Assembly (NCBI RefSeq): GCF_030867145.1
Contig: NC_134427.1
Coordinates: 13,787,001 to 13,851,000 of the forward strand
DNA: 64,000 bases
From: Opisthocomus hoazin
Taxonomy: Eukaryota; Chordata; Aves; Opisthocomiformes; Opisthocomidae
Reading direction: 5' to 3'
How positions within the stretch are numbered: position 1 is the first letter of the stretch; the number at the start of each line of letters is the position of its first letter. The translations under genes and the position numbers were made by a program. The notes beneath the pieces were generated by a model. That model was given only the letters and a program-made list of their open reading frames with translations. It made no database searches and was not told the DNA's origin. Positions 25,834-40,300 of the stretch are shown in pieces.

Positions 25834-26666
25834 GTCATCAACGACCTGCATGAAGAGTTAGAATGTACCGTCAGCAAGTTTGCTGATGACACCAAACTGG
25901 GTGGAGTGGTAGATACACCAGAAGGCTGTGCTGCCATTCAGCGTGACCTGGACAGGCTGGAAAGTTGGGCAGAGAGGAACCTGATGAGATTCAACAAGGG
26001 CAAATGCAGGGTCCTGCACCTGGGGACGAACAACCCCATGCATCAGTACAGGCTTGGGGCAGACCTGCTGCAGAGCAGCTCTGCGGAGAGGGACCTGAGT
26101 GTCCTGGTGGACGACAGGTTAACCATGAGCCAGCAGTGTGCCCTGGGTGCCAAGAAAGCTAATGGGATCCTGGGATGCATTAAGAGGAGGGTGGCGTTCT
26201 CCTTCCCCTCTACACTGCCCTAGTGAGGCCCCATCTGGAGTACTCTGTCCAGTTCTGGGCTCCCCAGTTCAAGAAAGATGGGGAGTTACTGGAGAGAGTC
26301 CAGTGAAGGGCTACGGGGATGGTGAGGGGACTGGAGCATCTCTCCTACGAGGAGAGGCTGAAAGAGCTGGGCTTGTTCAGCCTGAAGAAGAGAAGGCTGA
26401 GAGGGGACCTTATAAATGCTTATAAATATCTCAAGGGTGGGTGTCAGGAGGATGGGGCCAAGCTCTTTTCAGTGGTGCCCAGCGACAAGACAAGGGGCAA
26501 TGGGCACAAACTGAGGCACAGGAAGTTCCGTCTGAACATGAGAAAGAACTTCTTCCCTCTGAGGGTGACAGAGCAATGGAACAGGCTGCCCAGGGAGGTT
26601 GTGGAGTCTCCTTCTCTGGAGATATTCAAGACCCGCCTGGACGCGGTCCTGTGCAGCCTGCTGTAG
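25834..26666 (+). pseudogene. Broken CR1 ORF2 (reverse transcriptase C-terminal part)
   Basis: Two overlapping open segments, one ending at 26,223 and the other at 26,666 in a different frame, encode consecutive stretches of CR1 ORF2. At least one frameshift and two in-frame stops break it, and the endonuclease and most of the polymerase palm and fingers are missing through 5' truncation. It cannot make a functional protein. The source family is certain from the FADD box and the downstream conserved blocks. Confidence 0.9.
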
Positions 26667-26755
26667 GTGACCCTGCTTCGGCAGGAGGGTTGGACTAGAT
26701 GACCCACAGAGGTCCCTTCCAACCCCTACCATTCTGTGATTCTGTGATTCTGTGA
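25834..26755 (+). mobile_element. CR1 LINE, 5'-truncated, 3' end of ORF2 plus terminal repeats
   Basis: The translation shows the C-terminal part of the CR1 ORF2 reverse transcriptase, including the catalytic FADD box ([11 protein letters not shown], encoded about 25,875-25,907), then [16 protein letters not shown], and in a second frame [20 protein letters not shown] and WNRLPREVV. It ends in GGTCCCTTCCAACC and ATTCTGTG repeats at 26,731-26,755, the CR1 3' signature. The copy is dead: a frameshift falls near 26,190-26,220, where sequence that I recall as usual in the family seems deleted. A TGA follows in the second frame at about 26,305, and a TAG at 26,664-26,666 lies where the family normally has Trp. 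Confidence 0.95.
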
Positions 26756-28538
26756 AGTCATACACATAAAATACAGAGCCCTTTATTAAAAGCTGTTAGT
26801 GGGCAACGAAGTTTGGAGGAATTTGTTGGATTTTTATTTTTTTAATAAGGGGGCAGTTGAAATGGATGGTGCTTTAAGAGGTTATGGCTCAGTTGCAATG
26901 TGGTCATATCAGCCAGGCCATAATGTAGAATAACATTTGGGTTAGAGAAGAGCTGGTACCGCAGTAATTGTTCATCCATATAGATTTTCACTGAAGAAGT
27001 TCCATTTAGTGCCTGCATACTTTTGCCAAAACTATTTAGATTTTATATGTTCTGTCCAAAAGATTGCAAATGACGATGATATTTAATATGGCATTTTAAA
27101 GACAAAAAGCACCAATGGTAGGAAGAAGTGATGGGTTAAGAGAATGACACCAGGGTGACACCAATTAGTTAAAGGTTATGAAATAAAAGCTACTTTGTAT
27201 TGGACATGCAGAAAAAACAAGCATGCTTGTTACCTTATAAATAACTGGATTCATAGATTATGCAGCTGGATTATAAGCCTGATCTACAGCACAAATCAGC
27301 GGGTTTCACTGAATTGATTTTTGTTTGAATTACAGCATGTCTTCTAAGAAAAAAATCCCAACTTTATTCTTACATTGTCCTGAAGCCTTTCAGGAAAGGC
27401 TGCCAATAGTATGAAATGTGAAAGATATTATCTGTCGTTCTCTCTCTCTCTCGCCTTTCCCCACCTCTGAGATATATGGAAAAGACACCATGTCAGAGTC
27501 TGCAGTTGTCTTACAGGTGGAGCTATCCCAGGTGAGAATCTGTACACTAGTGGTAAGCAAGATATAGTTGGGAAGGAAATATCCTCTGTGACATCATCAA
27601 ATGATAAAAACTGTGGGCTCTGGATTTTACTAGCCTTTGAAGCTCCTGCTTTTAATCCTTTTGAGGGAAAGGTTTCATAAATTTGTGAACCCACAGGCAT
27701 GTCCTTTTGAACTGTAAAGACTATAGAACACTTTCACGCTGCACGAGTTTTGTGTGACTTAAATTCACTACTATGAATGTATGGGGAAACCCTGCTTAAG
27801 ACTAGAGATAAAACTGATAGAAAGGGACCAGCTAGACAATAACCGTGTAGGACTCCAAACCTCCAGAATGGGCAGTACTTAGAAGTATCTTACAATGGAC
27901 CATAATTTTTTTAAATCACTTTCACTAAGTTTCCTGTGCAGCCTTACAACTAAAAAGTAGGTTATTATTCCTTTCAAAAACCTATCGGGGTAGCAGGAAG
28001 AGATAATATTACTTATTAGACTACATGGATACAGTAGGAAAAAAACAGGCACACATCTCAAAGTTGCTTTTCAGATCTTAATAAATATGAATAGAAATTT
28101 TGGTGACTCGTCAGAGTTGAGTTCTAAGGGTGAGTATACAAACTACTAGGTGAAATTTCTGTTTTAATTTGTTTGGATATTTTGTAGACCTGGTGTAGCA
28201 CTGAGGCTAAAAGAAGCCGAAATATTTAAAAACAAATGGCAAGGAATTTAAAGCCGTGCAACAATTGGCTCTTTCGCAAGTCCACCCAGTTGTGTTAGCT
28301 CTAGCGCTGCCTTCCTTGCTTCTAAATCATTCCAATTGCACTGTGAAGACCAAGAGGAAGGTCTGACTTGCAATAAAGGTTTATGTTAATAAAAGTTATG
28401 TTTCATTACTAGAAACTAACCCTGGGAATGACCAGAAACAACCATAACATTACTTTTAATTTTGTGATGTGAAATTCATTGTATGTATTTGAAAAACTAG
28501 TGTGTTGATTGCACATATTACAGCATAGGTTACTAAGA

Positions 28539-28594
28539 AAGCAATGATACTTCATTACCTTCTTAAGCAATGATACTTCATTACCTTCTTAAGC
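28539..28594. repeat. Perfect 26-bp tandem duplication
   Basis: The unit AGCAATGATACTTCATTACC plus CTTCTTA-type ending is present twice with period 26 and no mismatch over 56 bases. Absence of divergence suggests a recent slippage or duplication. Confidence 0.95.
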
Positions 28595-31500
28595 CTTAGT
28601 AATGCAAAGTCAACAGTGAGTGCAAATAAGTGAAAGCAAAAGCATGGGTGTCCTGCTTATCAAAAGAGCAAAACCTCCATAACTCTGGCATCAAAGCAGT
28701 CCCTGCTCAGTGGCTACCCAATATTAGTGATTCGGCCTTTTGAACATAAAATACAGAGTAAATGGGACTGAAAACAAGTGGGCACTGAAAGTACACAACA
28801 GGCCGACAACCCAGATGAAGATGTACGTGCATGACAATGTAGCCCGTGGTATTTCACTACAGATCTTTGCAATTCTCACAGTTCCATGTTTCATTGATTA
28901 GAATAACAGGACAAAAAAACCTAAGGTTTGTGATCACGAGTTTAAAAATGTTTCAGATCTGAAACACTTTTATTTGAAGGGCCACACTGCTGCAGCATTT
29001 TAATTTTTTTTATACTTAACCCAGTGTTATTTGAACATTGTCAAATTATTTTATATTCTTAAAATATTTTTCAGAGATCCAGCTTGAAACTGCAAGATGA
29101 TGTTCAGATATTTTTTTCCTCTAGCATGTGGCAATTATGACGAATCAGAATTTATTCTGTGTTCTGTTGATCACCATAGTAACCTGCACTCTCTGTATTT
29201 AATAGGAAACAAAAAGTTATTTACTAGACAGGGATGGAGTTCTGGGAAGTACTGGTTTATGAACGTTGGCAAAATATTTTAATGGGACTATTTGCTTCCC
29301 AGGTTGCTATGTGTACCAGTCATTTGATCTTCATCTGTCATGCAGACTTCACAAGAAGAAATTGATTGTAGTCAAAACGTATTCATTAGGATTACAGCTA
29401 TTTTCTGCTTTTCTCGGGTGTTACATAAAGCTAGACAGTACCCTGTTCAGTCCAGATTGTTTACGTATATATGTAAAGTATAATAAAGGCACCTTGCTAG
29501 CTATTGGGCTTGTTTTGTATTCTCAGGAACCAAAGGGATTCCTAAACTGCAAACAAGAGATAGCAATTACTGTTTAGTATTAGACTTCTGAAGGTCTACT
29601 TTTACAAGCCCAAACTGTGAGACTGCCCATCAGATTTAGTAGTTCCTTTGGTGGTGCAAATTGATTTATTTTATGAAATCACCTACTTTCGGTGCGTTAA
29701 TTGATCTTTCTGACTGGTTACTCTTAACAGGGATAAATCCATTGCTCTATCTCACAAAAGTGGCTCCACAAAATGCAGAGATGGCACAGGGGCAATAACT
29801 GCTATCCAGTGTGGGGCAGAGGAAGCTGTGGGAAGCTGAAGAGCTCTTTCTGCCCAGTCTCTTGCTCTGTGGGACTCAAACACCAAAACTGCCTTCTTAT
29901 TGAACATTTCCATGAGAAAATTCTAGTCTTAGAAGGCAAGCTGTAGGGAAACCAGGGTGATTTCCCATGTAATTTTATTTTTGAAGAGAGATTTTTCACT
30001 TTCAGTACCCTGGTGGAAACATCCTATGATACGACATACTTTCAGAAATGTTTATAAAGCAAGCCATCTGGAAAAGATATGGTCATTACTTTCCTGACCT
30101 CCTCTACCTGCAATGAATGCTTCATTACTGAATTTCTTTGTTATATATCTATAAACGACTTATTTTTTTCTACTTTTACAACTTACCTAAACCATAATTA
30201 CAAGCCAACATTATTGAGTTAGTCTCCAGTCCCTCAAGCATTTGTGTATTCTACATATCTTTTGTTAAACATTTTATCATGTTGCAGTGAACTATATTTT
30301 ACAATGCATACAAATTTAAAGCTTGGATTTCACCAGTTCTGTAGGGAATGTTTCACCCAGAAGGGTGAATTTATTTATTCTAACTCAGTAAGAATTTTGA
30401 CATTAACTCTGAGACATTAAAATGTACCAAAAAAAATAATGGAAAACACATCTATTAATTCAGAACTTTTATTTTATGGAAAAACAGGGCTAATATTTAA
30501 TATAGTCATTTTATACACTTAAATATACATTATCTCCTGCAGAAACAGATGCAATCAACACCAAGCATCAAACAGTATGTGTATATTTTTTTGTACAAAA
30601 AACCCCTTTCACATTCATATTATCAAATCAGTTTTCTAACTCCTATTCTTAGGAATGCAATTTGGAGGATGTGCGTATGTATGTGTAAACGAACTATTAT
30701 TATCACTTCAGCTGTGTGTGTGCTGGCACTGCAGGCTGCCAGTTTTGCTAAAGTAATAATTTGGTCTTATCAAGGGATGGAAAATCGGATCGTCAAAGCA
30801 CTATTCAGAAGGAATTGCTGAGTAAGTGCATTGTGCTATTTCTTTCCTGCTAAGAGATTCAACATGATACCTGGATAGTGTCTCATAAATACCACACACA
30901 GAGTACTTACGAGAAAGATAAGGGAGGACTGGTACCACAAAAAAACCCAGAGGCACTAGGAGTTAGGAAATGTTACCTGTGATTGATGCATTTTTCCAGC
31001 ATAATGAGCTTACTGGGAATGCAGTGGTTTTGCTCTACAAAACAGTTAATCAAAATGTTAGCAATGCTTTTTTTGTTCTGAAACCTGCAGAAGACAGGGG
31101 CCTGGGAATGGTATGCTCAATGGTTTAACTCTGGAGACTAAGTTCAGGTTTTTTAGTGGCTTTATAGCAATCCAATACTGCATCATCTCCACTCTAAATG
31201 TTCACAGGTACAGAAGTCTCCTTTTCAAATCTATTTAAGGCAAGTCTGTATAGGCAGGTGCACAAGGAGACAAGCTTTCATTAGGCACACTCTGAAATGG
31301 CCAACACAGACTAGTTCTGAAAGGGAACCATATGACTATGCCTAAGCTATTAAGCCCCGCTGAGCTTTCCTAACAGTCAGGATCAGCCCAAGTGCTTAGC
31401 CAAGTGCAGGATCACAAGATTCATGCCTAACTCAGAGCACAGACAGGTAAAATCTGCTTTTGCCCCCGCAGCTTTATCTGCAAAGTGCGTATACGAATAT

Positions 31501-34489
31501 TTACCTTTCAGAAAGGTGTGGTATGTTTAAATAATGTAATATTACCTCTATTGGATACAATAAGAAGATCTTGGATCAGAAACTGCATAAATGCAAAGCA
31601 TTGTATCAGTAATGCCTACAGTTTATTTTTCACATTCTGATGATCAATGCATGCTTGTATCCTTTTTCCAGAAAAATAAAAGAATTATTTCTGAGGTAAC
31701 GGTGAACAGCTTGTAGAGAACTTATATATGTAAGTTGTACATAATTTATGCATTGAAGAATTTGCATAGATATTTCATTGCCTTTGTAAATGTCATTAGT
31801 AGAGAACATTGGTGAGAGAGATCACGTACAATCCACCTTTTTTAATTTACGTACAGGCACAGTACACAGGTCACACACACCAAAAAGAAGATTTTAGCTC
31901 AATAAAAGAAATATAATTGTTGAATGGATTTGCTTGCAAATACACATGGAAGATTTCAAATAAAGCAAGAAGGTGATATTGATTATGATACAGTCATCTC
32001 TAAAAATACAGGCTTTACAGAGTCAATATTGTCTTGATTTAGGTTCTAACCCAACCCAAAATTCTCAGGTTCAGCTCCATCCACTTATTATTGATTTCTC
32101 TGGCACGCTGAGTTGCTTTTTTTCCAGAAACGCTTTTCTCCTCTCAAGTTTTAGCTAGCTCTTCCAAAAGAATGTCTAATACTGTCACAAAGAGCAATTA
32201 TAATCCTTACAACTGAGCTATTGACCATCGTAATAAAAAGGAAAGAGAGAAGTCATGTCAGTTTAGCTTCTGGCAGGACCTTACAGTGCTCCTTCATTCA
32301 AAAACACCTATGTAATCAACAAGAAATGAGAAATGAGCTGCAAAATATCAGCAGCCCTTAATTTTCTATCAGGTATGATAAAGACTTTATAAAGCTGAGC
32401 TATTTTTAAGGAATAAAAGACCTTATAACTATCACCAAGACATCAGTTCTTTGCTATTTTACTATAATACCTTTTCTTTTTTTTTTTTTCCTCCTGCTAC
32501 CTGACATCTAAATGCCTATAATTTTAGACATCAGGACCACATACCGGCAAAAAAATCCACAGGCAGAGAGCTGAAAAATATTATTTTTGCCATTTGTAGA
32601 CAGTAGTTTCACCTGATGTGCATCTTCAGCACCTTCTTCATCTTTTCATGGGGAGAGGGGTAAGACGCAGAAGCCCAAAGAGAGAGTATAGCGTCTTTAA
32701 TAAGCCTAAACAATTTTGCTTTGACTAAATTTGTACAGTGAAATTGAAATCCTTTGGGAAGGAGTAAAAAAGCCTTGTTGATGAATCATAGAGGAAATCA
32801 AAATAAAGCCATGCTTAGAAGAGATTAAACAAGCCATAAAGTTTTCAGTAAAAGTAACATGTAGGAAATAGAAAGAGACATAAGTGATTGGTTGGGGTCC
32901 AAATGTATGTCTGGGCAGGAGGAAAGGGAAGGGTAAACTTGTCTGGGGAGTAAATTAGTTTAGGTCCTTATAGTTCAATGCGGCCATGATCCAGAAAAAC
33001 ACTTCACCTTACGTTTGGTTTTAACATGTGAGTCGCTCTCTCAAAATCTGAGAAGAATCTTTTGAGAATCTCAAAAGTCTGCTGACTTGCTCAGGCTCAG
33101 GTTTAAGTGATTCCATCATAGCCAGGAAGTGATTTCATCATAGCAAAGATTTCTTGAATTACATTGTCCAACTCCAAAGTCCATAAGGCAACTAACTGAA
33201 AGATGGAATGGCTTTTGATTGGATGTCTAGTTGAAGAATCCATTTCCTGGACACAGAAAAGTGCACACTCTGCTTTCCAGTATGGTATGTGCTTAGAAAT
33301 GGGAACATATTTTTGCACACACAAAGGCTGAAGGAAGAGGAATGACAATGGCAGCAAGAGGGGGTGTGACATTGTGACTCTGCTAGTTTTATATTTCTGG
33401 AAAACCATTAGTATTTTGTGAGAGGTGGCACTTGATAATCAGATTTTACTTGGCCAAAATTACTATGCACTTAATACTTATTTGTGCGGTTCAGTTAGCA
33501 GTGCCTGTGCTTGCAGGCTGCAAGGCCACAGTGGAGAAGGGCCAGCTCAGGGCAGACAGCTCATCATGCCCACAATCATGCCCAGGGACAAGGCAGAGCA
33601 GCTCCTCCTCTCATCCCAGGAGCACAAGCGAGGGTCTTGAAGGTGTCTTTGTAAAGACAGTGTATGTTACAGTCACTAACTGCTGACAAAAAGAAATTGA
33701 TTCTTTGATTGTTCTTTCTACCCCAAATTTTGGTGGGATTTCTGGCCAGGGCAGAGGAATGACTCTGCGAGAACGAAGTCCATGGTTCTGAACCACTAAT
33801 TTGGGCTGATGAGCCTGTGGAAAGACAAGAAGTTTAAATATTATGTATTTTTCCCCATCTTCTCATTCTTAGGAGTCCATTCTGCTTCCTCTCTAAGTTC
33901 CAATCTTCTATATTCTAGGGCAGAAAGAAATGTAATTTTGGCTTTTCAGGAATGAACAAGGTAGAAAAGATAGATGTACAATACACTTCAGTGTCACCAG
34001 GTACCATAATCTTTATTTTACTTAACTCTGTTTCCTGAGAAATGGGAATAGAAGAATCACAGCTTTCATTGAACAGTAAAGTTAATTTCTAGTTCTCAAG
34101 GTTTCACCAAAAAAAGCATTAAAACATGATTCTTGCAATCTCACCGCAAATATCACTTGGACTTCTTGAATTTTCCTTTCTTCCGAGTTTACTCTCTGAG
34201 GATGCAACAATTCACTTATACAAGCAATTCGCAGAACAGAGGGACCCATTTATCTAATATGCCACAGAATTCTTTTTCTTCTAGGAAGCCATGATGACAT
34301 GTAAGAGCAAACATCTATATTTTCATATGACCAAAATGTTCACAAGATTTTTTTTAATTGCTGCATTTTATTAATAAGCTACTAGTTAAAAGGTTTCTTT
34401 GAAATAATTCAAAGATAGTTGACACGAAAAACTGTGTGTCTTTTTCAGCATCTTTATATTTCATTTATTATCAAACTCTCAGTCAGCAA

Positions 34490-34640
34490 GACGCAGTGTC
34501 TGATAATTCTTCAGGGTTGCCAATTAACCTAATTAGCAGGTCACATAGGTAAGTGGCATAGATTGTGTCCAATTTCATTACTGGGGTAGTAATTTAATCA
34601 GCCTGTGCATTGACTGAAGGCCAGAGAATCTGGAGAATGA
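34490..34640. promoter_or_regulatory. Possible conserved non-coding element with AATTA motifs
   Basis: CAATTAAC, TAATTAG and TAATTTAATC motifs occur close together in moderately complex sequence free of recognisable repeats. The texture resembles vertebrate conserved elements, but that is a subjective reading. Confidence 0.2.
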
Positions 34641-36286
34641 GTTCAACATGAAAATGAAATCTAGACAGACATTATATTTAAATACATGAAAACAGTTTGT
34701 CACACAAAATTATAAAGCATACTACTCACTAGTAGAAACCCAGTAAAGTCTGGGGTGGGGACTGGTGGTATTAGGGGGGAGGGGGGTTCAACCAGAGTAT
34801 CCAGCATCAGTATAAAAAATGTTATATGTTGCCTTGCTTTTATGAACGAAAGGTAGTTTTATGTACAAAGAAGTCACAAACATGTGTGTTCTTCTTTAGC
34901 ATTTAGACAGACATGCAATGAAATTGTCTTTAATGCAGTGTTACAGACCAGAACTTCCCAGACACATCCGCTTTGTGATCTACCTGGAACAATCCTGGCC
35001 TCTCCTTTCCTATATACCCCAGCCTTGTTCAGTTCTTCATGCCTGGTTTTAGAGCAAAGACAAAGGAATGTCAAGTAAGAAGGTCACATAATCGATAAAA
35101 TGATATTGCTGGATCTTTCAAGACAGACAGGAGAGAATAAAAATTACAATAAGTGCAATTGTCAAAGTCCTAGAGTCAGTGAAAAAGCAGTGCTTTCTCG
35201 GTACAGTCCTGCTCCTCTTTTACAAGGTGACTGAGTAAATAGGAGGTAGGAAGAGTAGAGTCTGTCTGGAAGAAGAAAAACACTTTCTGGTCAGATAGAG
35301 AAAGAAATATTAGGAGGAACAATAACATCTTTAAAAATGGGTTTCAGTATGAAATACATATTTATATATGCTTTAAAGAGATGCACAAACTTTACCAGAA
35401 ACTATCAGTGTTTATTCAAAATACAGACCGCAGAAAAAGTACCACTACTAATGACAGGACCTAGTTGATCCCGAATGTGTGAGGTGTGAGGAGTCCACTA
35501 GCACAGTCAAAACTACAAGCAACACTTAGGAAAAGATCAGAGTATGGTGAACATGCCCTTGTCTTCATAGTCTATATCAATTGTTTACTGCCTCAAAGAA
35601 CAAGCGGGCTATAAAAGAGGCCCAAGTAGTGGATCATTCAGTTTAAACATATCTCATAGGTCTTATGGTCAAGAATTACAGCTTAATGAACACTGTTCCA
35701 GGACTTGTAATTTATTCACTCAGCAGGAAAAAAAGTGACTACACTATAAGTTCATGATAGGCCTGTAAAATAAAAACAGCCAGCATGTAAAAATAGCCAG
35801 CATGCCAGGAATGAATGCTGATCTCTTAAATAGCTTTGAGTTTTTTTATAACAATGAGCAAGAGTACATGCTGAAGTTACTAGATGTGGCTCAGACCACT
35901 CACTTATGTTGTCAAATGTATTATTTTGAATTATAATCTGTCTTGCTACCAAAATAACATACCTTTACAGCGGAAAAGCTGAACTTCTCTATTCCAATTT
36001 TGGAGTTACAGAAACATTGAGCTCTTAAGCATCTGTTTTAACTGTGCCCACAGAATATAAATGCTACAGTTGTCAATAACTGCTTAGACTTTCTTTTAAA
36101 AAAAGAATAAAGCAGGGCAGCACTATTCATGGATGCTACCCACTAGTTCAGGAGTGCCAGATAACAGAAACTACTTGCAGGGGAGAAACCACTTTCACCT
36201 GATTAGTAGAAAACTTAACATTGATGAGTTAAACTTCTCATTAAAACTTTCCCTGATAAAAAAGCAACAAGCTTAAAGATAATAGC

Positions 36287-36302
36287 TTTTTTTTTTTTTT
36301 TT
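36287..36302 (+). repeat. Homopolymer T16
   Basis: Sixteen consecutive T bases with no recognisable retrocopy body next to them, so this is not called a poly(A) tail. Confidence 0.95.
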
Positions 36303-37306
36303 AACATAAAGCAAGATCTCAAAAGTACTGGATAAATTCAGTGTAAGGGCCTCTCAGGAAGTGTCAATTCATGTGAATTAAGTTACTCTTTGCTAGAAAT
36401 TTGGAGGCTAGCAGTTACTAATTTCTGTGGACAGAAGGCCCACAGCTCCCAGTCTGCTTTTCTGGTTCTCGTAAACATTTCCAGTGTTTTCAGTTCACTG
36501 GTAATTTTTATATATTATTCACTAAAGTTATAAATGGCTAATCAAATTACATAGGCTACAATCACAGTAAAGAGTGACAGTAGAATCAGAAACTCCATTA
36601 GAATACTGAATATTTCACTGTCTAGCTATCTAGATAAATCTGATTTCATAAATGATTTGATAAAGCAAAAGCATTATCAACTCACTTCCATGATGGTTCA
36701 GATAGATGTAATTTCAAAGACTAGCTTAAGGCATCAACATAGCCTAGGCAGCAGGATTCCCATACTGTGAAGTCAGGTTATATTCTAAGAGGGATATCAA
36801 GTCTGGATGAACCAAAAGAGAGAGCAACAATATGGATCTACAAATGTATGCTCTACTACAGCTGTGAGGGACTGTTGCAGAGACTGAACGTACGCTAATT
36901 GCATCTTAATCAAATATAGGTTTTTCTGCATGAGAGCTTCTCCGAGTGACCTCTGGGAAAAGGATCAGCTAGAAACTTTTTGCTCCCCTTTCATTTATTA
37001 AATTTTCCATTTTTTTAAAAAAAAACATTATATTTTCCACTGTTCTCTCATTTATAATTCACAGTTTGTAATTGTCATGAACAGTAATCCCATTATATTG
37101 TTGTCACAGCACTATTTTACAACTTCTCATTTGAAAAAGGTGCTTTCCAATGACACCTTTATTTCTTCAGTGGACAACAATCACCTGTGTATTTGTTAAC
37201 CACAAGCTTAATGAGAAGAAGTACTAGCTGATATTAAAGTATCCTAATACAATGTGTCAGTGCTTTGGACAGAGCCAGACCAGTTTAAATTTTATTCACA
37301 ACACCA

Positions 37307-37319
37307 CCCCCCCCCCCCC
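37307..37319 (+). repeat. Homopolymer C13
   Basis: Thirteen consecutive C bases stand in AT-rich surroundings. Length could be affected by sequencing or assembly error. Confidence 0.95.
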
Positions 37320-40300
37320 AGTAGTGTCCAGGCTTGAATATTCCTGCTCAGTGTCAACCTTCTCACTCAGACTAACACTGACTTAGTGCCTGTTGCCCTA
37401 TATAGGTGAGGCTAATTGCTAGCATGCTTGCAGCAAATTGAACCATAAGCCCCCTGGGACAATCTGGGGCAGGAAATGACTTCTTCTCCCTCTGGCGAAA
37501 ATTATGACTGCTCAACGGCTGCTAATTTCCATTGAAAGGAAAAAAGCAGGCAGGTTTTAATCAGAAGAGGGGGAGATGAGGGAAGAAGGCAGGCTCTGAG
37601 CCTCCCCAGGGTTATAGCAACTGCTCCACAAGGAAGGTATTGCAATGCTTTCCAGGGTCTACCCCCCAACCCCAAAACAGAGCTAAACATGCTGCAGTGT
37701 GGCCCTTTTGCCCTGCTCCTGCTCCTGGCTCCTCCCTTCACTCCCTCCTCGCAGAGTGCTGTCTCAGGGGGGAGGTTAGTTACAACCTACTGGGACACTT
37801 CTCTGAGCATCCACCTAAATGCAATGACTGGGAGAGAAAGGGGTAGACGGCATTTTTTTTCCCCATCATGATTGCCTGCTTTTCTGGACAGTAGAAGTGG
37901 TTTTAAATCACTGCAAGCTACGAAGAGCTCACTCCCTAGACAAGCATTTTATCACTAGGTTGTATTTTTTACAAATAGATACAATATATAATACTCTAGA
38001 CAGAGCACAGTAATCCCACTTCAAAGCCTTGTGAGAAGAGCAGCGCTGGAAACTTGGAACAGGGCAGAAATTAGTCCCATATAACTTCCCATGCAGAAGG
38101 TTTCACTGGCTGCCTGCATCTGCTCAGGGCAATTCTGGCTCAGGAAGCAACAAGTTTTCTGGTTTAGGGCTGAACAATATGGATTATTTTTGTTTGCCTC
38201 TGTGGCTTTCCCACTGCTCACAGAAGAAAGCCTTTATCTTTCAGTAAATACATAGCTGAACTAATAGATTGTCAAGGATTCACTGCAAAAGGACAGTTTA
38301 CTGTTCAAGATAACTCTAAAGATTCGCAAGTGTAAGACTCTGCAACAAAATGTAAAACATTTTAAATGTGATTAACCATGGGCTTTCCATAATAATCATT
38401 GTTTAGTGAATATATAAATAGAATAAAAGCAATATTGAAGCAAATAAACGACCTCTGACACAAAAAATGGCTTGCATTTCATATTTCTTTACTTAACTGC
38501 CCCCTCCTTCCCCCACCGAACAGAAGCTTTATTGACAAAATGTGCTCTGGTAATTTAGTCTGTAGACTTAAAGAATGTGCAGCTCTGGGAAAAACTGAAT
38601 TATGGGTTCTATTTGTAAGATGAGGAATGGCATATAATAACTTAATGAACTGGAAGCTTATTAGTTGTAAAAGAGAGAACTAATGGAATGCATTGTCTAT
38701 CAATCTTTTTTTTAACTTGCAAATATTCAGGTGGGTAAGTGCCACATCCATTATGCATTTAATATCTTATTAATACAAATATGTGCTAGAATCTCAACAA
38801 GCTACAAAAATATATCTCAGCTCCTAATTTAATGTGTATTTTATTAGTCAGTTTTGGAGGCTCTATTCTAAACGCAAGTCATTAGAGATTCTATTCAGTT
38901 ATTTGGCCAGCAAAAAATTCACTTGAACACAGGAGCTACCAACTGACATCATCTAAGGGTATAGCCCACTGCTCTCTGTACAGACCGTATTCATCAAAAC
39001 TGTGGAGTGAAATAAATGCACACACAGTCATGACGACAGTCTCATTTCAACAGCTATTTATTGCTCTGTAGACACATAAATACAAAAGGACAGTAAGATA
39101 ATGATTTTAACAAGAAACATGTAGAGAATTCAGTCTAAAACGAAATGTAGGAATCAAATCCTTCGTTGTTAAAGAAATTTTCTCCACTACATGAAGTACA
39201 GGGATTTACCTCAGCTACACTTTCACGTGGACCTATTTATTTTGCACAACTGAATGATTTGTTTCAAAATAGTTTGGATCATGATATATGTGTGTGAATA
39301 TGCAGAATAATAAAAATTTTAAAAGCAGTCTAAAATCTCTTAGGAGACTTCTCCCAATCTTAGCTCATATTATGCCTTAACACCGAAATGTAAAAAAAAC
39401 AAAATTCAAAGTTCAAGCCAATGCATATAAAGGTATATGTGGAACACAGCAGTCTCGTTCTACTCTATCAGTTCAAATATTTCATATGCTGCATAGATCC
39501 TCAGGTAATTTTAATTTTAACCCTGCAATGGATTGATCTAGTTGCTTAGTTTTTCAATTTGAGAGATAAAAATAAGCAAAGAAGGAAAATCTGCATTAAT
39601 TTATGCCTCTGGTAGGCTCTTGTGGGTGGGTCTGTTTTGTTTTATTGTTATTTTTTTCACGTGGTCAGTCTAGCAGCAGATGTCTTACATATATTTAGCT
39701 GCTTAGAAAACCAGTCATAGCCATTCCACTCAATCATGTTGTAGCATACTATCGACATATTATACCAGTTCAATACATTTTTTTTCTTTATCAATTTACT
39801 TTTCATCTCAGAGGTCCAGTACAATGAGATTTTGAACCATTTGTGCTGAGCACAATCAAAGGGCCAGTAATCCAATTATTTGATTTTCTTGCTGAAGAGA
39901 ACAGAGGAGAGGGAAAGCCATCTTTCCCTCAGTCCAGTGAGTGAGCTGCAGGCCTGCATTAGCCTTTAAGTTTCCTGTGTAAAACAGACCCCAAGGGAAG
40001 CAGAAGGCCACTTAAATACAGCTTGGAGGGCATAAGTGGAACACGGCTGTGGCACATTGGCTTTCTGCCCAGGAATAAATTCCAAGTATTAGCATCAAAC
40101 ACTCATCCTGAAGCTCTCATACTCAAATTAAATGCAATCTATCAAATGAATAAACAATAATATATTAAAGCATCAGAAGTAAATTAAAAAGATAAATCGC
40201 TGTAATTTATACCATGGATCATGTGTTCTGGATTGCTTTTCCAGACTGCACACCTCAGATTATCTTTCAGCCTATTTTTTTCATGATTGTGTTTTTGCAC

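Noticed and set aside
25834..26755. Reverse-transcriptase-like frame as a host gene
   Set aside because: It is a 5'-truncated, frameshifted CR1 LINE with its characteristic 3' tail, not a host gene or a retron-like system.
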